Positions 39,639-50,058 of a DNA stretch of 64,000 nucleotides are shown here, in pieces. Where the stretch lies: assembly GCA_030525745.1 (NCBI GenBank), contig JAUNED010000010.1, positions 1-64,000 on the forward strand, read 5' to 3'. The notes below the pieces were generated by a model, which was given only the letters and a program-made list of their open reading frames with translations, did no database searches and had not been told where the DNA came from. Position 1 is the stretch's first letter; every line of letters starts with the position of its first letter. This DNA is from Lonepinella koalarum (GTDB lineage Bacteria > Pseudomonadota > Gammaproteobacteria > Enterobacterales > Pasteurellaceae). The position numbers and the translations under genes are program-made.

Positions 39639-41243
39639 ATGCAAGATATGATTCAAACTTCCGATTTTTTAACTGAACTTTTATTCGCCGGTATAGGCTT
39701 AGTTTTATTTTTGTTTTTTATTTATCGTCGTCGGGAAAATCTTTGGCTACAACAAGAATTACAAAAAAACATTCAAGATTACAATCAGTTAGCGGAAAAA
39801 TTTGATACGCTGACAGCAGCGAAAAATCAATTGGAATTGAGTTTGGTTAAAACAGAAACTTTTGCCGAAAATCTGCAAATTCGTTTGCAGGAACGAGATG
39901 AAAAAATGCGCTATTTGCAACAAGAATTAGACGAGGAACAAGAACTTCATCACCAAACTACGGAAATAATGACCGCACTTAAAGCCCGTTTTAGCAAAGC
40001 TGAGGCTCAAGCTACGCATTTACAAAATCAATTGGATCAATCTCGACAGCAGGTGATATATAGGGAACATGAGTTGGAAGAGTTAAGACAAAAATTAACC
40101 GATACATTACAAGAATTAACAGAAATGAAAACGACATTGTCGGAAAAAGAAAAGCAGTTTGTTGAGCAGCAACAGATATTTGAGCAAAGTAAGCAACAGT
40201 TAAGCGTTGAGTTTCAAAATTTGGCGAATCGTATTTTAGAGGAAAAATCCCGTTCATTTAGTCAATCAAATCAGCAAGCATTGGATAGCTTATTGAAACC
40301 TTTTCGTGAACAAATTGAGGGATTCCAAAAACGGGCAAACGAAATTCATTCTGAGAACTTGAAAGGTAATGCCGGTTTAGAAGCAGAAATTAAAAAGGTC
40401 TTGGAGATTGGGATGTCTATGTCGCAACAGGCAGATAATTTAACCTCTGCGTTGAAAGGAGAAAAGAAAACCCTAGGAAATTGGGGGGAAGTGCAACTGG
40501 AACGTAGCCTACAATTAGCCGGTTTAATTGAAAGTGAGCATTATGTGGCACAGGCACATTTTAAAGATGAAGAAGGAAGAAATAATTATCCTGATTTTGT
40601 GGTTTATTTACCTGATAACAAGCATTTAATTATTGACAGTAAAATGTCGTTAGTTGCCTATGAAAGTGCGGTTAATGCAGAGGATGATTTACAGCGCACT
40701 CAGTTTCTGCGTGAGCATGTTAAGGCAATCCGTCATCATATTAATGAGTTATCAACTAAAGATTACAGTAATTTAATCGGTATACATAGTCCTAATTTTG
40801 TATTGATGTTTGTGGCGGTTGAGCCGGCTTATATTGAGGCAATGAAAGCGGATGTTGGGTTGTTTAATTTTGGTTATGAGAAAAATGTGATTTTAGTCTC
40901 TCATACCACATTAATGCCGATTTTACGCACCGTGGCGAATTTATGGCGGTTAGAGAGAGGCAATGTGGAAGCCCGAGAAATCAGTGAGCGTGCCGGTGAA
41001 ATTTATAATCAAATTTGTCTTGTGGCGGAGCGTTTAGCAAAATTGGGTCAGACATTTTTAACCGCCGGTAAACATTATAACGACACCGTGACCGCATTAG
41101 CCGGTAATCAGGGCTTGGTGGGGAAAGTGGAGCGCTTTAAAACACTTTCCGCTAAAGCAAATAAAACCATGCCAACGGTGGAATTACTCCACTCGGATAT
41201 TGAAACTGAGAAATTATTAGCTGTGCAACAGCGCCTAGAATAG
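39639..41243 (+). CDS. rmuC: DNA recombination protein RmuC
   Basis: 534 residues: N-terminal membrane helix (about 13-30), long coiled coil (about 35-215, Gln/Glu/Leu-rich), then the RmuC nuclease-like domain with KTLGNWGEVQLERSLQLAGL and NYPDFVVYLPDNKHLIIDSKMSL, the restriction-endonuclease-fold core. Limits inversions at short inverted repeats in E. coli. Confidence 0.92.
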   Translation: MQDMIQTSDFLTELLFAGIGLVLFLFFIYRRRENLWLQQELQKNIQDYNQLAEKFDTLTAAKNQLELSLVKTETFAENLQIRLQERDEKMRYLQQELDEEQELHHQTTEIMTALKARFSKAEAQATHLQNQLDQSRQQVIYREHELEELRQKLTDTLQELTEMKTTLSEKEKQFVEQQQIFEQSKQQLSVEFQNLANRILEEKSRSFSQSNQQALDSLLKPFREQIEGFQKRANEIHSENLKGNAGLEAEIKKVLEIGMSMSQQADNLTSALKGEKKTLGNWGEVQLERSLQLAGLIESEHYVAQAHFKDEEGRNNYPDFVVYLPDNKHLIIDSKMSLVAYESAVNAEDDLQRTQFLREHVKAIRHHINELSTKDYSNLIGIHSPNFVLMFVAVEPAYIEAMKADVGLFNFGYEKNVILVSHTTLMPILRTVANLWRLERGNVEAREISERAGEIYNQICLVAERLAKLGQTFLTAGKHYNDTVTALAGNQGLVGKVERFKTLSAKANKTMPTVELLHSDIETEKLLAVQQRLE

Positions 41244-41316
41244 AGAGGCTCTTTTTTTGACAAAACTTGCCAAAAATCCACCGCACTTTTGTGATTTTAC
41301 ATTGAGATTTTGGTGA

Positions 41317-42666
<1,350 letters not shown>

Positions 42667-42698
42667 TAAAACAATAGTCATTTTTGTTTATTTACAAT

Positions 42699-42729
42699 AA
42701 GCCCTGTTTATTCAGGGCTTTATTTTTTA
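42699..42729 (+). terminator. Intrinsic terminator after purA
   Basis: AAGCCCTG, loop TTTATT, CAGGGCTT, then TATTTTTT. Confidence 0.9.
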
Positions 42730-42780
42730 TGGGATTTTACGCAATAAGCCGTTTAACTACAGTTAATTTTCAGAGAAATG

Positions 42781-42819
42781 ATAAAAAATAAAGCCGTTAG
42801 CTTTATTACTAACGGCTTA
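42781..42819 (-). terminator. Intrinsic terminator of tRNA-Ser
   Basis: Stem AAGCCGTTAG/CTAACGGCTT (42791-42800 and 42809-42818) with an 8-nt loop; on the minus strand it is followed by TATTTTTT. About 15 bp after the tRNA 3' end. Confidence 0.85.
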
Positions 42820-42833
42820 TTTCTAAGATTAAG

Positions 42834-42923
42834 TGGCGGAGGAAGTGAGATTCGAACTCACGGAGGGCGTTAACCCTCGCCGGTTTTCAAGACCGGTGCA
42901 TTCAACCGCTCTGCCATTCCTCC
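42834..42923 (-). tRNA. serT: tRNA-Ser (anticodon UGA)
   Basis: 90-nt class II tRNA with acceptor GGAGGAA, anticodon loop CTTGAAA (UGA), a long variable arm (GCGAGGGTTAACGCCCTCCG region), T-arm GTTCGAATC and encoded CCA. Reads UCA/UCG family codons. Confidence 0.95.
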
Positions 42924-43056
42924 GCAATTGAATTGGTGTGCATAATACGGAGTTCAGTTGTTACTGTCAAGGTGAAAATAAAAAAAATCGTTTGATTGCT
43001 GATTTTTAAAACAATTAGAAAAATGACCGCACTTTTGTGTGACATATCTGATGAAC

Positions 43057-43089
43057 CAATAAAAATAAAAGCACCCAATCGGGTGCTTT
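43057..43089 (-). terminator. Intrinsic terminator after rpsO
   Basis: AAAGCACCC (43068-43076), AATC loop, GGGTGCTTT (43081-43089), with a T-rich tail on the minus strand. Confidence 0.8.
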
Positions 43090-43111
43090 GTTATTTTGGC
43101 ATTATCGCAAA

Positions 43112-43381
43112 TTATCGACGTAAACCTAAACGTGCGATAGTTTCAGAATATTTCGCTAAATCAGTACGTTTTAAGTAGTCTAATAATTTACGACGGCGAG
43201 AAACCATACGTAATAAACCACGACGACCGTGATGGTCTTTTTTGTGCTCAGCAAAGTGAGATTGTAAGTGGTTGATTTGTGCAGTTAATAATGCGATTTG
43301 AACTTCGGAAGAACCGGTGTCTTTTGCATCACGACCGAATTCAGCAACGATTGCTGCTTTTTTTTCTACGCTTAGAGACAT
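43112..43381 (-). CDS. rpsO: 30S ribosomal protein S15
   Basis: 89 residues; [58 protein letters not shown] are diagnostic. Monocistronic here, with its own terminator; pnp is not adjacent. Confidence 0.98.
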   Translation of the reverse strand: MSLSVEKKAAIVAEFGRDAKDTGSSEVQIALLTAQINHLQSHFAEHKKDHHGRRGLLRMVSRRRKLLDYLKRTDLAKYSETIARLGLRR

Positions 43382-43501
43382 TTTTTAATCCTCATAAAAG
43401 ATTGTTAATGATACATCATTCGCCGATCTCTAATTCAGCGATGACAAGGAGGTTGTATTTTAACCTCAAACGATGAAAAAGCAACTAATTTACAAAAATA
43501 A

Positions 43502-43517
43502 TTTGAAACGGATCACA
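43502..43517. promoter_or_regulatory. Putative CRP site upstream of the glycerate kinase gene
   Basis: TTTGA-AACGGA-TCACA, one mismatch from TGTGA-N6-TCACA, 82 bp before the garK start. Position and target (carbon-source catabolism) fit activation by CRP-cAMP. Confidence 0.45.
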
Positions 43518-43598
43518 TTTTTTCATTTTTCCCATAGCACTCCAAAAGAATAAAGAATATGATTTGCTTAGAGGCTAAGTAATAAAAGGAAAATGCCA

Positions 43599-44732
43599 AT
43601 GAAAATTGTAATTGCGCCTGATTCGTTTAAAGAGAGTTTAACTGCACTTGATGTGGCTGAAGCGATTGAAGTAGGGTTTAAGCAAGTTTATCCAAATGCG
43701 GATTATATTAAAGTGCCGATGGCAGATGGCGGTGAAGGTACAGTGCAATCTTTAGTGGATGCGTTACAAGGAAGGTTGCTTGAAGTGGAAGTAACTGCTC
43801 CATTAGGCGATAAAACCACTGCTTTTTTTGGTTTGTCTGGAGATGGAAAAACAGCAATTATTGAAATGGCTGCTGCATCGGGATTACATTTAGTGCCATT
43901 AGTGCAACGAAATCCCCTGAAAACAACCAGTTTTGGTACAGGAGAACTGATTAAAGCAGCATTAGATCATCAGGTAGAGCAGATTATTTTAGGCATTGGA
44001 GGCAGTGCAACCAATGATGGTGGAGTAGGCATGTTACAAGCATTAGGTGTGCAATGTTTCAATCAAGCAGGGAAATCTATTGGGTTTGGTGGAGAACAGC
44101 TTGCTTTTATTGAAAAAATGAGTCTAGAAAATCTTGATCCTCGTTTAAAGTACGTCAAATTTTTAGTAGCTTGTGATGTTGATAATCCCCTTTGTGGTGA
44201 AAAGGGTGCTTCAGCAACGTTTGGCCCACAAAAAGGTGCAACGCCTGAAGTGGTACACCAATTAGATACAGCATTGTTACATTTTTCACAGATTGTAGAA
44301 CGGGATTTAGGATTGAATATTCGTGATAAAGCCGGAGCCGGGGCCGCCGGTGGAATGGGGGGCGGTATTTTGTTACTGCCAAATGTGGAACTTAAATCAG
44401 GTGTGCAAATTGTGATTGATGCGGTGAATCTGAAAGAGCTTGTGCGAGAGGCGGATTTAGTCATTACTGGGGAAGGGAGAATGGATAGCCAAAGTATTCA
44501 TGGAAAAACGCCTATAGGTGTGGCTAAAGCAGCTAAGGCCGCCGGCAAGCCTGTGATTGCGATTGTTGGTTCCTTACGTGAAGACTATGAGGTGGTTTTT
44601 GAACACGGAATTGATGCTGTATTTCCGATTATCAGGCAACTTGGTAGCCTTGAACAGATCTTAGTTCAAGGACGTGAGAATTTAATTTCAACGGCACAAA
44701 ATGTGGCAAGGTTACACCATTTGTCGCATTAA
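43599..44732 (+). CDS. garK: Glycerate 2-kinase
   Basis: Glycerate kinase of the GarK/GlxK family (glycerate to phosphoglycerate). I prefer the ATG at 43599 (MKIVIAPDSFKESL), which AAAGGA precedes by 8 bases; the ATG at 43593 has only 2 bases of spacing. 377 residues; conserved PMADGGEGTVQSLVDA, GIGGSATNDGGVGMLQALG, GAGAAGGMGGG and GEGRMDSQS. Followed 47 bp later by a GntP-type permease, as in H. influenzae HI0091-HI0092. Confidence 0.93.
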   Translation: MKIVIAPDSFKESLTALDVAEAIEVGFKQVYPNADYIKVPMADGGEGTVQSLVDALQGRLLEVEVTAPLGDKTTAFFGLSGDGKTAIIEMAAASGLHLVPLVQRNPLKTTSFGTGELIKAALDHQVEQIILGIGGSATNDGGVGMLQALGVQCFNQAGKSIGFGGEQLAFIEKMSLENLDPRLKYVKFLVACDVDNPLCGEKGASATFGPQKGATPEVVHQLDTALLHFSQIVERDLGLNIRDKAGAGAAGGMGGGILLLPNVELKSGVQIVIDAVNLKELVREADLVITGEGRMDSQSIHGKTPIGVAKAAKAAGKPVIAIVGSLREDYEVVFEHGIDAVFPIIRQLGSLEQILVQGRENLISTAQNVARLHHLSH

Positions 44733-44779
44733 AAGTGCGGTCGTTTTTTGCAACCTTTTATTGATTAGCAGGAGTTTTT

Positions 44780-46156
44780 ATGAGTGGTATCGCATTAATT
44801 ATTACCTTTGTGATTGCGATCATTATTATGATTTTGATGATTTCCAAATTAAAAGTGCATCCGTTTTTAGCCTTGATGAGCATATCTCTGAGCTTAGCGC
44901 TCGCAGCAGGGATTAGTTTGAATAAAATACCGAATATTATCGGTGAAGGGTTCAGTGGCACGTTTAAAAGTATTGGTATTGTGATTATCTTTGGCGCAAT
45001 TATCGGCACTGTATTGGAAAAAACAGGAGCGGCTTTAAAACTTGCAGATATGATAGTGAAACTCGTAGGGCAAAAACGTCCGGAATTAGCCATGTTAATC
45101 ATGGGGTGGATTGTAGGCATTCCCGTATTTTGTGACAGTGGATTTGTGGTGTTAAACCCAATTCGTGAAGCATTGCGCCGTAAAATTGCTGCCAGCCCAG
45201 TGGGAATGGCGGTTGCATTGAGTGCAGGTCTTTATGCGTCTCATGTATTTATTCCGCCAACGCCGGGCCCAATTGCAGCAGCAGGTGCATTAGGTGTCGG
45301 AGGCAATTTGTTTTTAGTGATTATGATGGGTATGATAGTCTCTGTGCCGGTTTTAATGGTGTCCTATCTTTTCGCTAAATCAATTGGTTTAAAAATCAAC
45401 ATTCAACAAGCTGAAGATGATGTACTGATTAGCAAAAGTTACGACGATTTACTGAAGCAATATGGTAAATTACCGAATGGGTTTTTAAGTCTATCGCCTA
45501 TTTTAATGCCAATTGTGTTAATGGCAGCTGGTTCGGTGGCAAAAATTATGGGAGTAACAGGCACGATGGGCGAGATTATTCAATTCCTTGGTAACCCAAT
45601 TATTGCTTTGGCTGTGGGGGTAATTTTTGCGGTTATTTTGCTTATTCAAAGTGGCAAAATGGGGGAATTTGACGGTATTACCAACGAGACCTTAAAATTG
45701 GTCGGACCGATTTTATTTATCACTGCGGCAGGTGGGGTACTGGGTAAAGTGATTACTGAGGCCGGTTTTGTAGATTATATTAAACAAAATGCGCATATCA
45801 TCAGTACAGCAGGTATTTTCTTCCCATTCATTATTTCCGCTATTTTGAAAACGGCTCAAGGTAGCTCTACAGTTGCGATCATTACCACTGCATCTATTAT
45901 GGGTATGTTTAATCAAGCTGACTCTTTAATGACTGTATTGGGCTTAACCAGTGAAATGGCTGCTACTTTGTGTGTTATGGCGATTGCTGCTGGGGCGATG
46001 TGTGTTTCTCATGCCAATGACAGCTATTTCTGGGTGGTAACCAACTTTGGTAAAATGACGCCACAACAAGGCTATAAAACACAGTCTATGCTGACATTCT
46101 TAATGGGAATCACCGGTATGGCAACAGTGTATGTGTTGTCACTGTTTTTAGTCTAA
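44780..46156 (+). CDS. GntP-family permease (probable glycerate or gluconate-type transporter)
   Basis: 458-residue membrane protein with about 12 helices, of the gluconate:H+ symporter (GntP) family. Diagnostic PVFCDSGFVVL, FIPPTPGPIAAAGALG, LKTAQGSSTVAIITTASIM and SHANDSYFWVV. Adjacent to glycerate kinase, so glycerate or a related sugar acid is the likely substrate. Ends at an uptake-signal hairpin terminator. Confidence 0.9.
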   Translation: MSGIALIITFVIAIIIMILMISKLKVHPFLALMSISLSLALAAGISLNKIPNIIGEGFSGTFKSIGIVIIFGAIIGTVLEKTGAALKLADMIVKLVGQKRPELAMLIMGWIVGIPVFCDSGFVVLNPIREALRRKIAASPVGMAVALSAGLYASHVFIPPTPGPIAAAGALGVGGNLFLVIMMGMIVSVPVLMVSYLFAKSIGLKINIQQAEDDVLISKSYDDLLKQYGKLPNGFLSLSPILMPIVLMAAGSVAKIMGVTGTMGEIIQFLGNPIIALAVGVIFAVILLIQSGKMGEFDGITNETLKLVGPILFITAAGGVLGKVITEAGFVDYIKQNAHIISTAGIFFPFIISAILKTAQGSSTVAIITTASIMGMFNQADSLMTVLGLTSEMAATLCVMAIAAGAMCVSHANDSYFWVVTNFGKMTPQQGYKTQSMLTFLMGITGMATVYVLSLFLV

Positions 46157-46164
46157 TCGAAACA

Positions 46165-46203
46165 AAAGTGCGGTTAAAATGAGCTTCATTTTGACCGCAC
46201 TTT
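46165..46203. terminator. Inverted uptake-signal pair as terminator
   Basis: AAAGTGCGGTTAAAATGA faces TTTTGACCGCACTTT across a few bases; near-perfect stem between convergent GntP permease and hpt genes. Both arms are Hin-type, unlike the his-operon pairs. Confidence 0.8.
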
Positions 46204-46207
46204 GAGT

Positions 46208-46747
46208 TTATTCGTCCAATACGACTTTGCCGATAAAACCTAGGTTGCGATGTTTTTGGGCATAATCAATGCCATAACCGACCACAAATTCATCGGGAAT
46301 CGCAAAGCCAACCCAGTCTACAGGTACTTCTACTTCTCGGCGTGAAGGTTTATCTAATAAGGTGCAAATAGTAATGCTGGCAGGATCTCGTAATTTTAAA
46401 ATTTCTCGTACTTTTTCTAAGGTATAACCGGTGTCGATAATATCTTCTACGATTAATACATGTTCACCTTTAATATCACCATCCAGATCTTTACTAATTT
46501 TGACATCATGGTTTGTTGTCATACCGCTACCATAGCTGGATGTTGTCATAAATTCGATTTCCACGGGTAAGTTGAGTACACGAACCAAATCAGCCATAAA
46601 CATAAAAGATCCTCGTAATAATCCAACAACGATCAACTTGTTAATATGTTTTTGTTGGTAGAATTGGGTGATTGACGCACCGAGAGAATCGATTTTGTTA
46701 CGAACCTCTTGTTCTGAAATTAAAACCTCGACATGATGCTTTTTCAT
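46208..46747 (-). CDS. hpt: Hypoxanthine phosphoribosyltransferase
   Basis: Purine salvage enzyme. ATG at 46747 ([15 protein letters not shown]) follows AAGGA; a 25-codon in-frame upstream extension has no family match. 179 residues. PRPP-binding [14 protein letters not shown] and hood motif [11 protein letters not shown]. Confidence 0.94.
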   Translation of the reverse strand: MKKHHVEVLISEQEVRNKIDSLGASITQFYQQKHINKLIVVGLLRGSFMFMADLVRVLNLPVEIEFMTTSSYGSGMTTNHDVKISKDLDGDIKGEHVLIVEDIIDTGYTLEKVREILKLRDPASITICTLLDKPSRREVEVPVDWVGFAIPDEFVVGYGIDYAQKHRNLGFIGKVVLDE

Positions 46748-46784
46748 ACATTTTCCTTTTGGACTAAGATGGTCACTATGATAA

Positions 46785-46819
46785 CAAAAAAAGACCGAAG
46801 TTTTAACACTTCGGCCTTT
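46785..46819 (-). terminator. Intrinsic terminator after pmbA
   Basis: On the minus strand AAAGGCCGAAG, loop, CTTCGGTCTTTTTTT: 11-bp stem with one wobble and a strong T-tract. Separates pmbA from hpt. Confidence 0.85.
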
Positions 46820-46926
46820 CATTTACCCTAACGAATTTACTTTCTACTCTACCTGTTTAAGCTATTCTGCTTAACAGACGAGCTAATATTACGCTGAAAT
46901 AAAAATGATGTCAATGCGAATTATTA

Positions 46927-48282
46927 TCAATTTCCTGATATTTTCATTTCTTCCAGTAAAATAGACCCGGTTTGAATATTGGAACGCTGTTCAATATCAT
47001 CGCTAATGGCAACCATATTCCGCAACATACTTTTCAAATCACCGGCAATAGTAATTTCAGAGACAGGGTATTGAATTTCGCCGTTTTCCACCCAAAAGCC
47101 GGAAGCTCCTCGTGAATAGTCCCCTGTCACCATATTAATGGCTTGTCCCATTAAATCCGTGACTAATAATCCTGTTCCCATTTGACGTAAAAGTGCGGTC
47201 AGTTTCCCTGTCGAATTGGGTTTGACTAACCAATTATGAATACCCCCGGCGTGCCCTGTACTTTGCATGCCTAATTTTTTTCCACTGTAAGTTGTGAGTA
47301 AATAGGTTTGCAATGTACCGTTTGTGATGATGTCTAGATCCTGTGTCCGAACACCTTCACTATCAAAGGGGGTAGAAGCTAATTGCCCTAATAAGTGTGG
47401 CCGCTCGCTGATTTGTAGCCAATCGGGTAAAATTTGTTGCCCAAGTTGATCGAGTAAAAAGCTGTTTTTGCGGTATAAACTGCCGCCACTGATGGCTGCC
47501 GCTAAATGCCCGATTAAGCCGGTTGCTACATCATTTAGGAAAATGACGGGAGATTTTTGGGTAGTCATTTTTCGTGGTTGCAAACGGGCAATGGTTTTTT
47601 GGGCGGCTGAACGTCCAACCCAACTTGGATTTTCCAACAAGTCAGCACGGCGAGATAAGGTATATTCATAATCACTTTCCAATTGATCATCAATCCCCCC
47701 TAAAACAGAACAAGAGATCGAATAACGACTCGATAAGTAGCTTTGTAGCATACCATGGCTATTAGCATATACTCTCACGCCGGTGTGTGAATTAAAAGCA
47801 GCGCCGTTGCTGTTTACAATACGTTTATCATAGTCTAATGCGGCATTTTCGGCTTCTAATGCAATGTTCATGGCCTGATCCACATCAATATTACTTGCAT
47901 GATATAAATCCAAATCAGGGGCATTAAATGCTAATAATTCTTTTGGCGCCAGACCGGCACAATCATCCGGTGAGGTATATTTAGCGATTGCCAATGCTGC
48001 TTCTACGGTATTTTTAATTGCCTGAGCGCTTAAATCTGAGGTTGAGGCATTTCCCTTTTGGTGGCCTAAATAAACGGAGATTCCTAAAGCTCCATCATTA
48101 TTAAATTCTACATTTTCCACTTCACGCATACGGGTCGAAACAGATAATCCCTGTACTTTAGTGACAGCCACTTCTGCGGTAGCACCGGCTTTTTGCGCAA
48201 TTTCTACTGCATAACTTACCGCATCACGTAATTGTTGTTCTTGTTGTTTTAAAAGTGCGGTTGAATTTTCCACTGTTTTCAT
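46927..48282 (-). CDS. pmbA: Metalloprotease PmbA/TldE
   Basis: 451 residues of the TldD/PmbA family; acts with TldD in peptide maturation and antitoxin turnover. Family blocks visible: [93 protein letters not shown]. Divergent from darP, the pmbA/yjgA arrangement of gammaproteobacteria. Confidence 0.94.
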   Translation of the reverse strand: MKTVENSTALLKQQEQQLRDAVSYAVEIAQKAGATAEVAVTKVQGLSVSTRMREVENVEFNNDGALGISVYLGHQKGNASTSDLSAQAIKNTVEAALAIAKYTSPDDCAGLAPKELLAFNAPDLDLYHASNIDVDQAMNIALEAENAALDYDKRIVNSNGAAFNSHTGVRVYANSHGMLQSYLSSRYSISCSVLGGIDDQLESDYEYTLSRRADLLENPSWVGRSAAQKTIARLQPRKMTTQKSPVIFLNDVATGLIGHLAAAISGGSLYRKNSFLLDQLGQQILPDWLQISERPHLLGQLASTPFDSEGVRTQDLDIITNGTLQTYLLTTYSGKKLGMQSTGHAGGIHNWLVKPNSTGKLTALLRQMGTGLLVTDLMGQAINMVTGDYSRGASGFWVENGEIQYPVSEITIAGDLKSMLRNMVAISDDIEQRSNIQTGSILLEEMKISGN

Positions 48283-48372
48283 TTGTAGTCTTTCCTTTGA
48301 TAAATTTGTCGCATTTTAGCTTATTTGTTAGAATGTCGCAAAACAGAACCTGAGCAAGGATAGAAATAGAAA

Positions 48373-48906
48373 ATGAAAAAACGCGGTAAAAAAAACGAAA
48401 TTGATTGGACAGATGAACAAGAAGAAATTATTTGGGTCAGCAAGAGTGAAATTAAACGTGATGCGGAAGCCTTAAAAAAATTGGGTGAAAAATTAGTGGA
48501 ATTAACCCAAACCAATTTGGATAAAGTCCCTTTAGACGAAACCCTTTTAGACGCAGTGAATTTAGCTCGAAAATCAGTCAAAGAAGCTCGCCGTCGCCAG
48601 CTACAATTTATCGGGAAACTGTTGCGTTCCACTGATACAGAGCCTATTCAAGAAGCTTTAGATAAGATCGAAAATAAACATAATCAGCAACAGGCAATGT
48701 TGCATAAATTAGAACGTCTACGTGATGATTTTGTTACACAGGGCGATGAAATATTGTCCCGTTTCTTTGATGATTACCCTGATGCTGATCGCCAGCATTT
48801 ACGCAATTTAGTTCGTGTGGCTCAAAAAGAAAAAGAGCAACACAAACCTCCTAAGGCCTATCGGGAAATTTTTCAATATTTGAAAGCGTTGGTTTTAGCT
48901 GATTAA
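48373..48906 (+). CDS. darP: Ribosome-associated protein DarP (YjgA)
   Basis: 177 residues of the DUF615/YjgA family, which aids late 50S assembly. Charged, helical protein with [27 protein letters not shown] and [23 protein letters not shown]. Divergent from pmbA. Confidence 0.92.
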   Translation: MKKRGKKNEIDWTDEQEEIIWVSKSEIKRDAEALKKLGEKLVELTQTNLDKVPLDETLLDAVNLARKSVKEARRRQLQFIGKLLRSTDTEPIQEALDKIENKHNQQQAMLHKLERLRDDFVTQGDEILSRFFDDYPDADRQHLRNLVRVAQKEKEQHKPPKAYREIFQYLKALVLAD

Positions 48907-48924
48907 TAATTTGTGATCTGAATA

Positions 48925-48966
48925 AAAAAGTGCGGTCAAAATATCGAGAATTTTGACCGCACTTTT
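48925..48966. terminator. Inverted uptake-signal pair as bidirectional terminator
   Basis: AAAGTGCGGTCAAAAT and ATTTTGACCGCACTTTT form a long perfect stem between convergent darP and the ABC ATPase gene, with A/T tracts on both sides. Confidence 0.85.
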
Positions 48967-48978
48967 GCTTGTCCCCGC

Positions 48979-50037
48979 TTATTCTATTGGATACCAATGT
49001 AATTTATTAAAGGCAATTTGGCATGTTTCACCTTCTTTCGGACCGGCATCACGTCGGCCTTTTTGAATTCGTAATTCTTGAGTACCGATAAGAATACTGT
49101 AATCCACGACTTCCCCTAAATAGGAACGGCGTTTAACTATCCCATTGACACCGCCTGAGGAGACAAAATCTATCTCTGATGGTCTTGTGGCCAAAATTGC
49201 TTTACCTTGGGCAATGAGTTCTTGACTTGGTGCTGGTTGGATGTTAAACACCCCTTCTACACCCTCAAAAGAGACACCTTGAGTGGATAAATTTACATTT
49301 AATTGATTGGATAATCCAATGAAATTAAAGACAAATTTATTGGCAGGATTGTTATACACATTTAGCGGCGTATCAATTTGTTCCACAACGCCTTTTCTCA
49401 TGACCATAATGCGATCCGATAATGCCATAGCTTCTGATTGATCGTGAGTCACATAAATAATGGAGAAGCCAAATTTGCGTTGTAATGCTTTGATTTCAAA
49501 ACGCATTTCTTCACGTAGGTGTGGATCAAGGCTTGATAAGGGTTCATCAAGGAGCATAACATCAGGATTTAATGCTAATGCACGAGCTAAAGCCACACGC
49601 TGTTTTCCACCACCGGAAAGATCATCCGGGCTTTTTTGTGCTACATTGAGTAGATTGGTGTGACGTAAGGCATCCGTCGTACGCTTTTCTATTTCCTGTT
49701 TAGACAGGTTTTTTAATGCCAACGGAAAGGCCACATTATCATAAACTGTCATGTGAGGCCAAACTGCAAAGGCTTGGAAGACCATGCCAAAATTTCGTTT
49801 TTCAGGCGGTAAATAATAATTAGTGGCTTTGGCTGATAATAATCGATCGCCTACTCTAATTTCACCACCGTCCAAATCTTCAAATCCGGCGATCATTCTC
49901 AATGTGGTTGTTTTACCGCAACCTGAAGGGCCAAGCATTGAAAAGCATTCCCCTTTTTCAATGGATAAATTCAAATTAGGGATCGCAATTACATCACCAA
50001 ATTGTTTCATTACATTAGTTAATTGAATATAACTCAT
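48979..50037 (-). CDS. ABC transporter ATPase (AfuC/FbpC-like), second copy
   Basis: 352 residues. Walker A GPSGCGKTTTLR, signature LSGGGKQRVALARAL (an atypical LSGGG-K-Q), Walker B VMLLDEPLSSLD, H-loop YVTHDQSEAMAL, and a C-terminal TOBE-like regulatory domain (about 245-352). Last gene of the four-gene importer operon. Its companion ATPase at 51759-52832 is a distinct paralogue; a permease with two halves may use the two as a heterodimer, which is inference. Confidence 0.88.
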   Translation of the reverse strand: MSYIQLTNVMKQFGDVIAIPNLNLSIEKGECFSMLGPSGCGKTTTLRMIAGFEDLDGGEIRVGDRLLSAKATNYYLPPEKRNFGMVFQAFAVWPHMTVYDNVAFPLALKNLSKQEIEKRTTDALRHTNLLNVAQKSPDDLSGGGKQRVALARALALNPDVMLLDEPLSSLDPHLREEMRFEIKALQRKFGFSIIYVTHDQSEAMALSDRIMVMRKGVVEQIDTPLNVYNNPANKFVFNFIGLSNQLNVNLSTQGVSFEGVEGVFNIQPAPSQELIAQGKAILATRPSEIDFVSSGGVNGIVKRRSYLGEVVDYSILIGTQELRIQKGRRDAGPKEGETCQIAFNKLHWYPIE

Positions 50038-50058
50038 TTTATTCTCCTTACCCTTTGG

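Noticed and set aside
46820..46926. Possible small RNA or tRNA between hpt and pmbA
   Set aside because: No cloverleaf or promoter was found; the only structure is the pmbA terminator.
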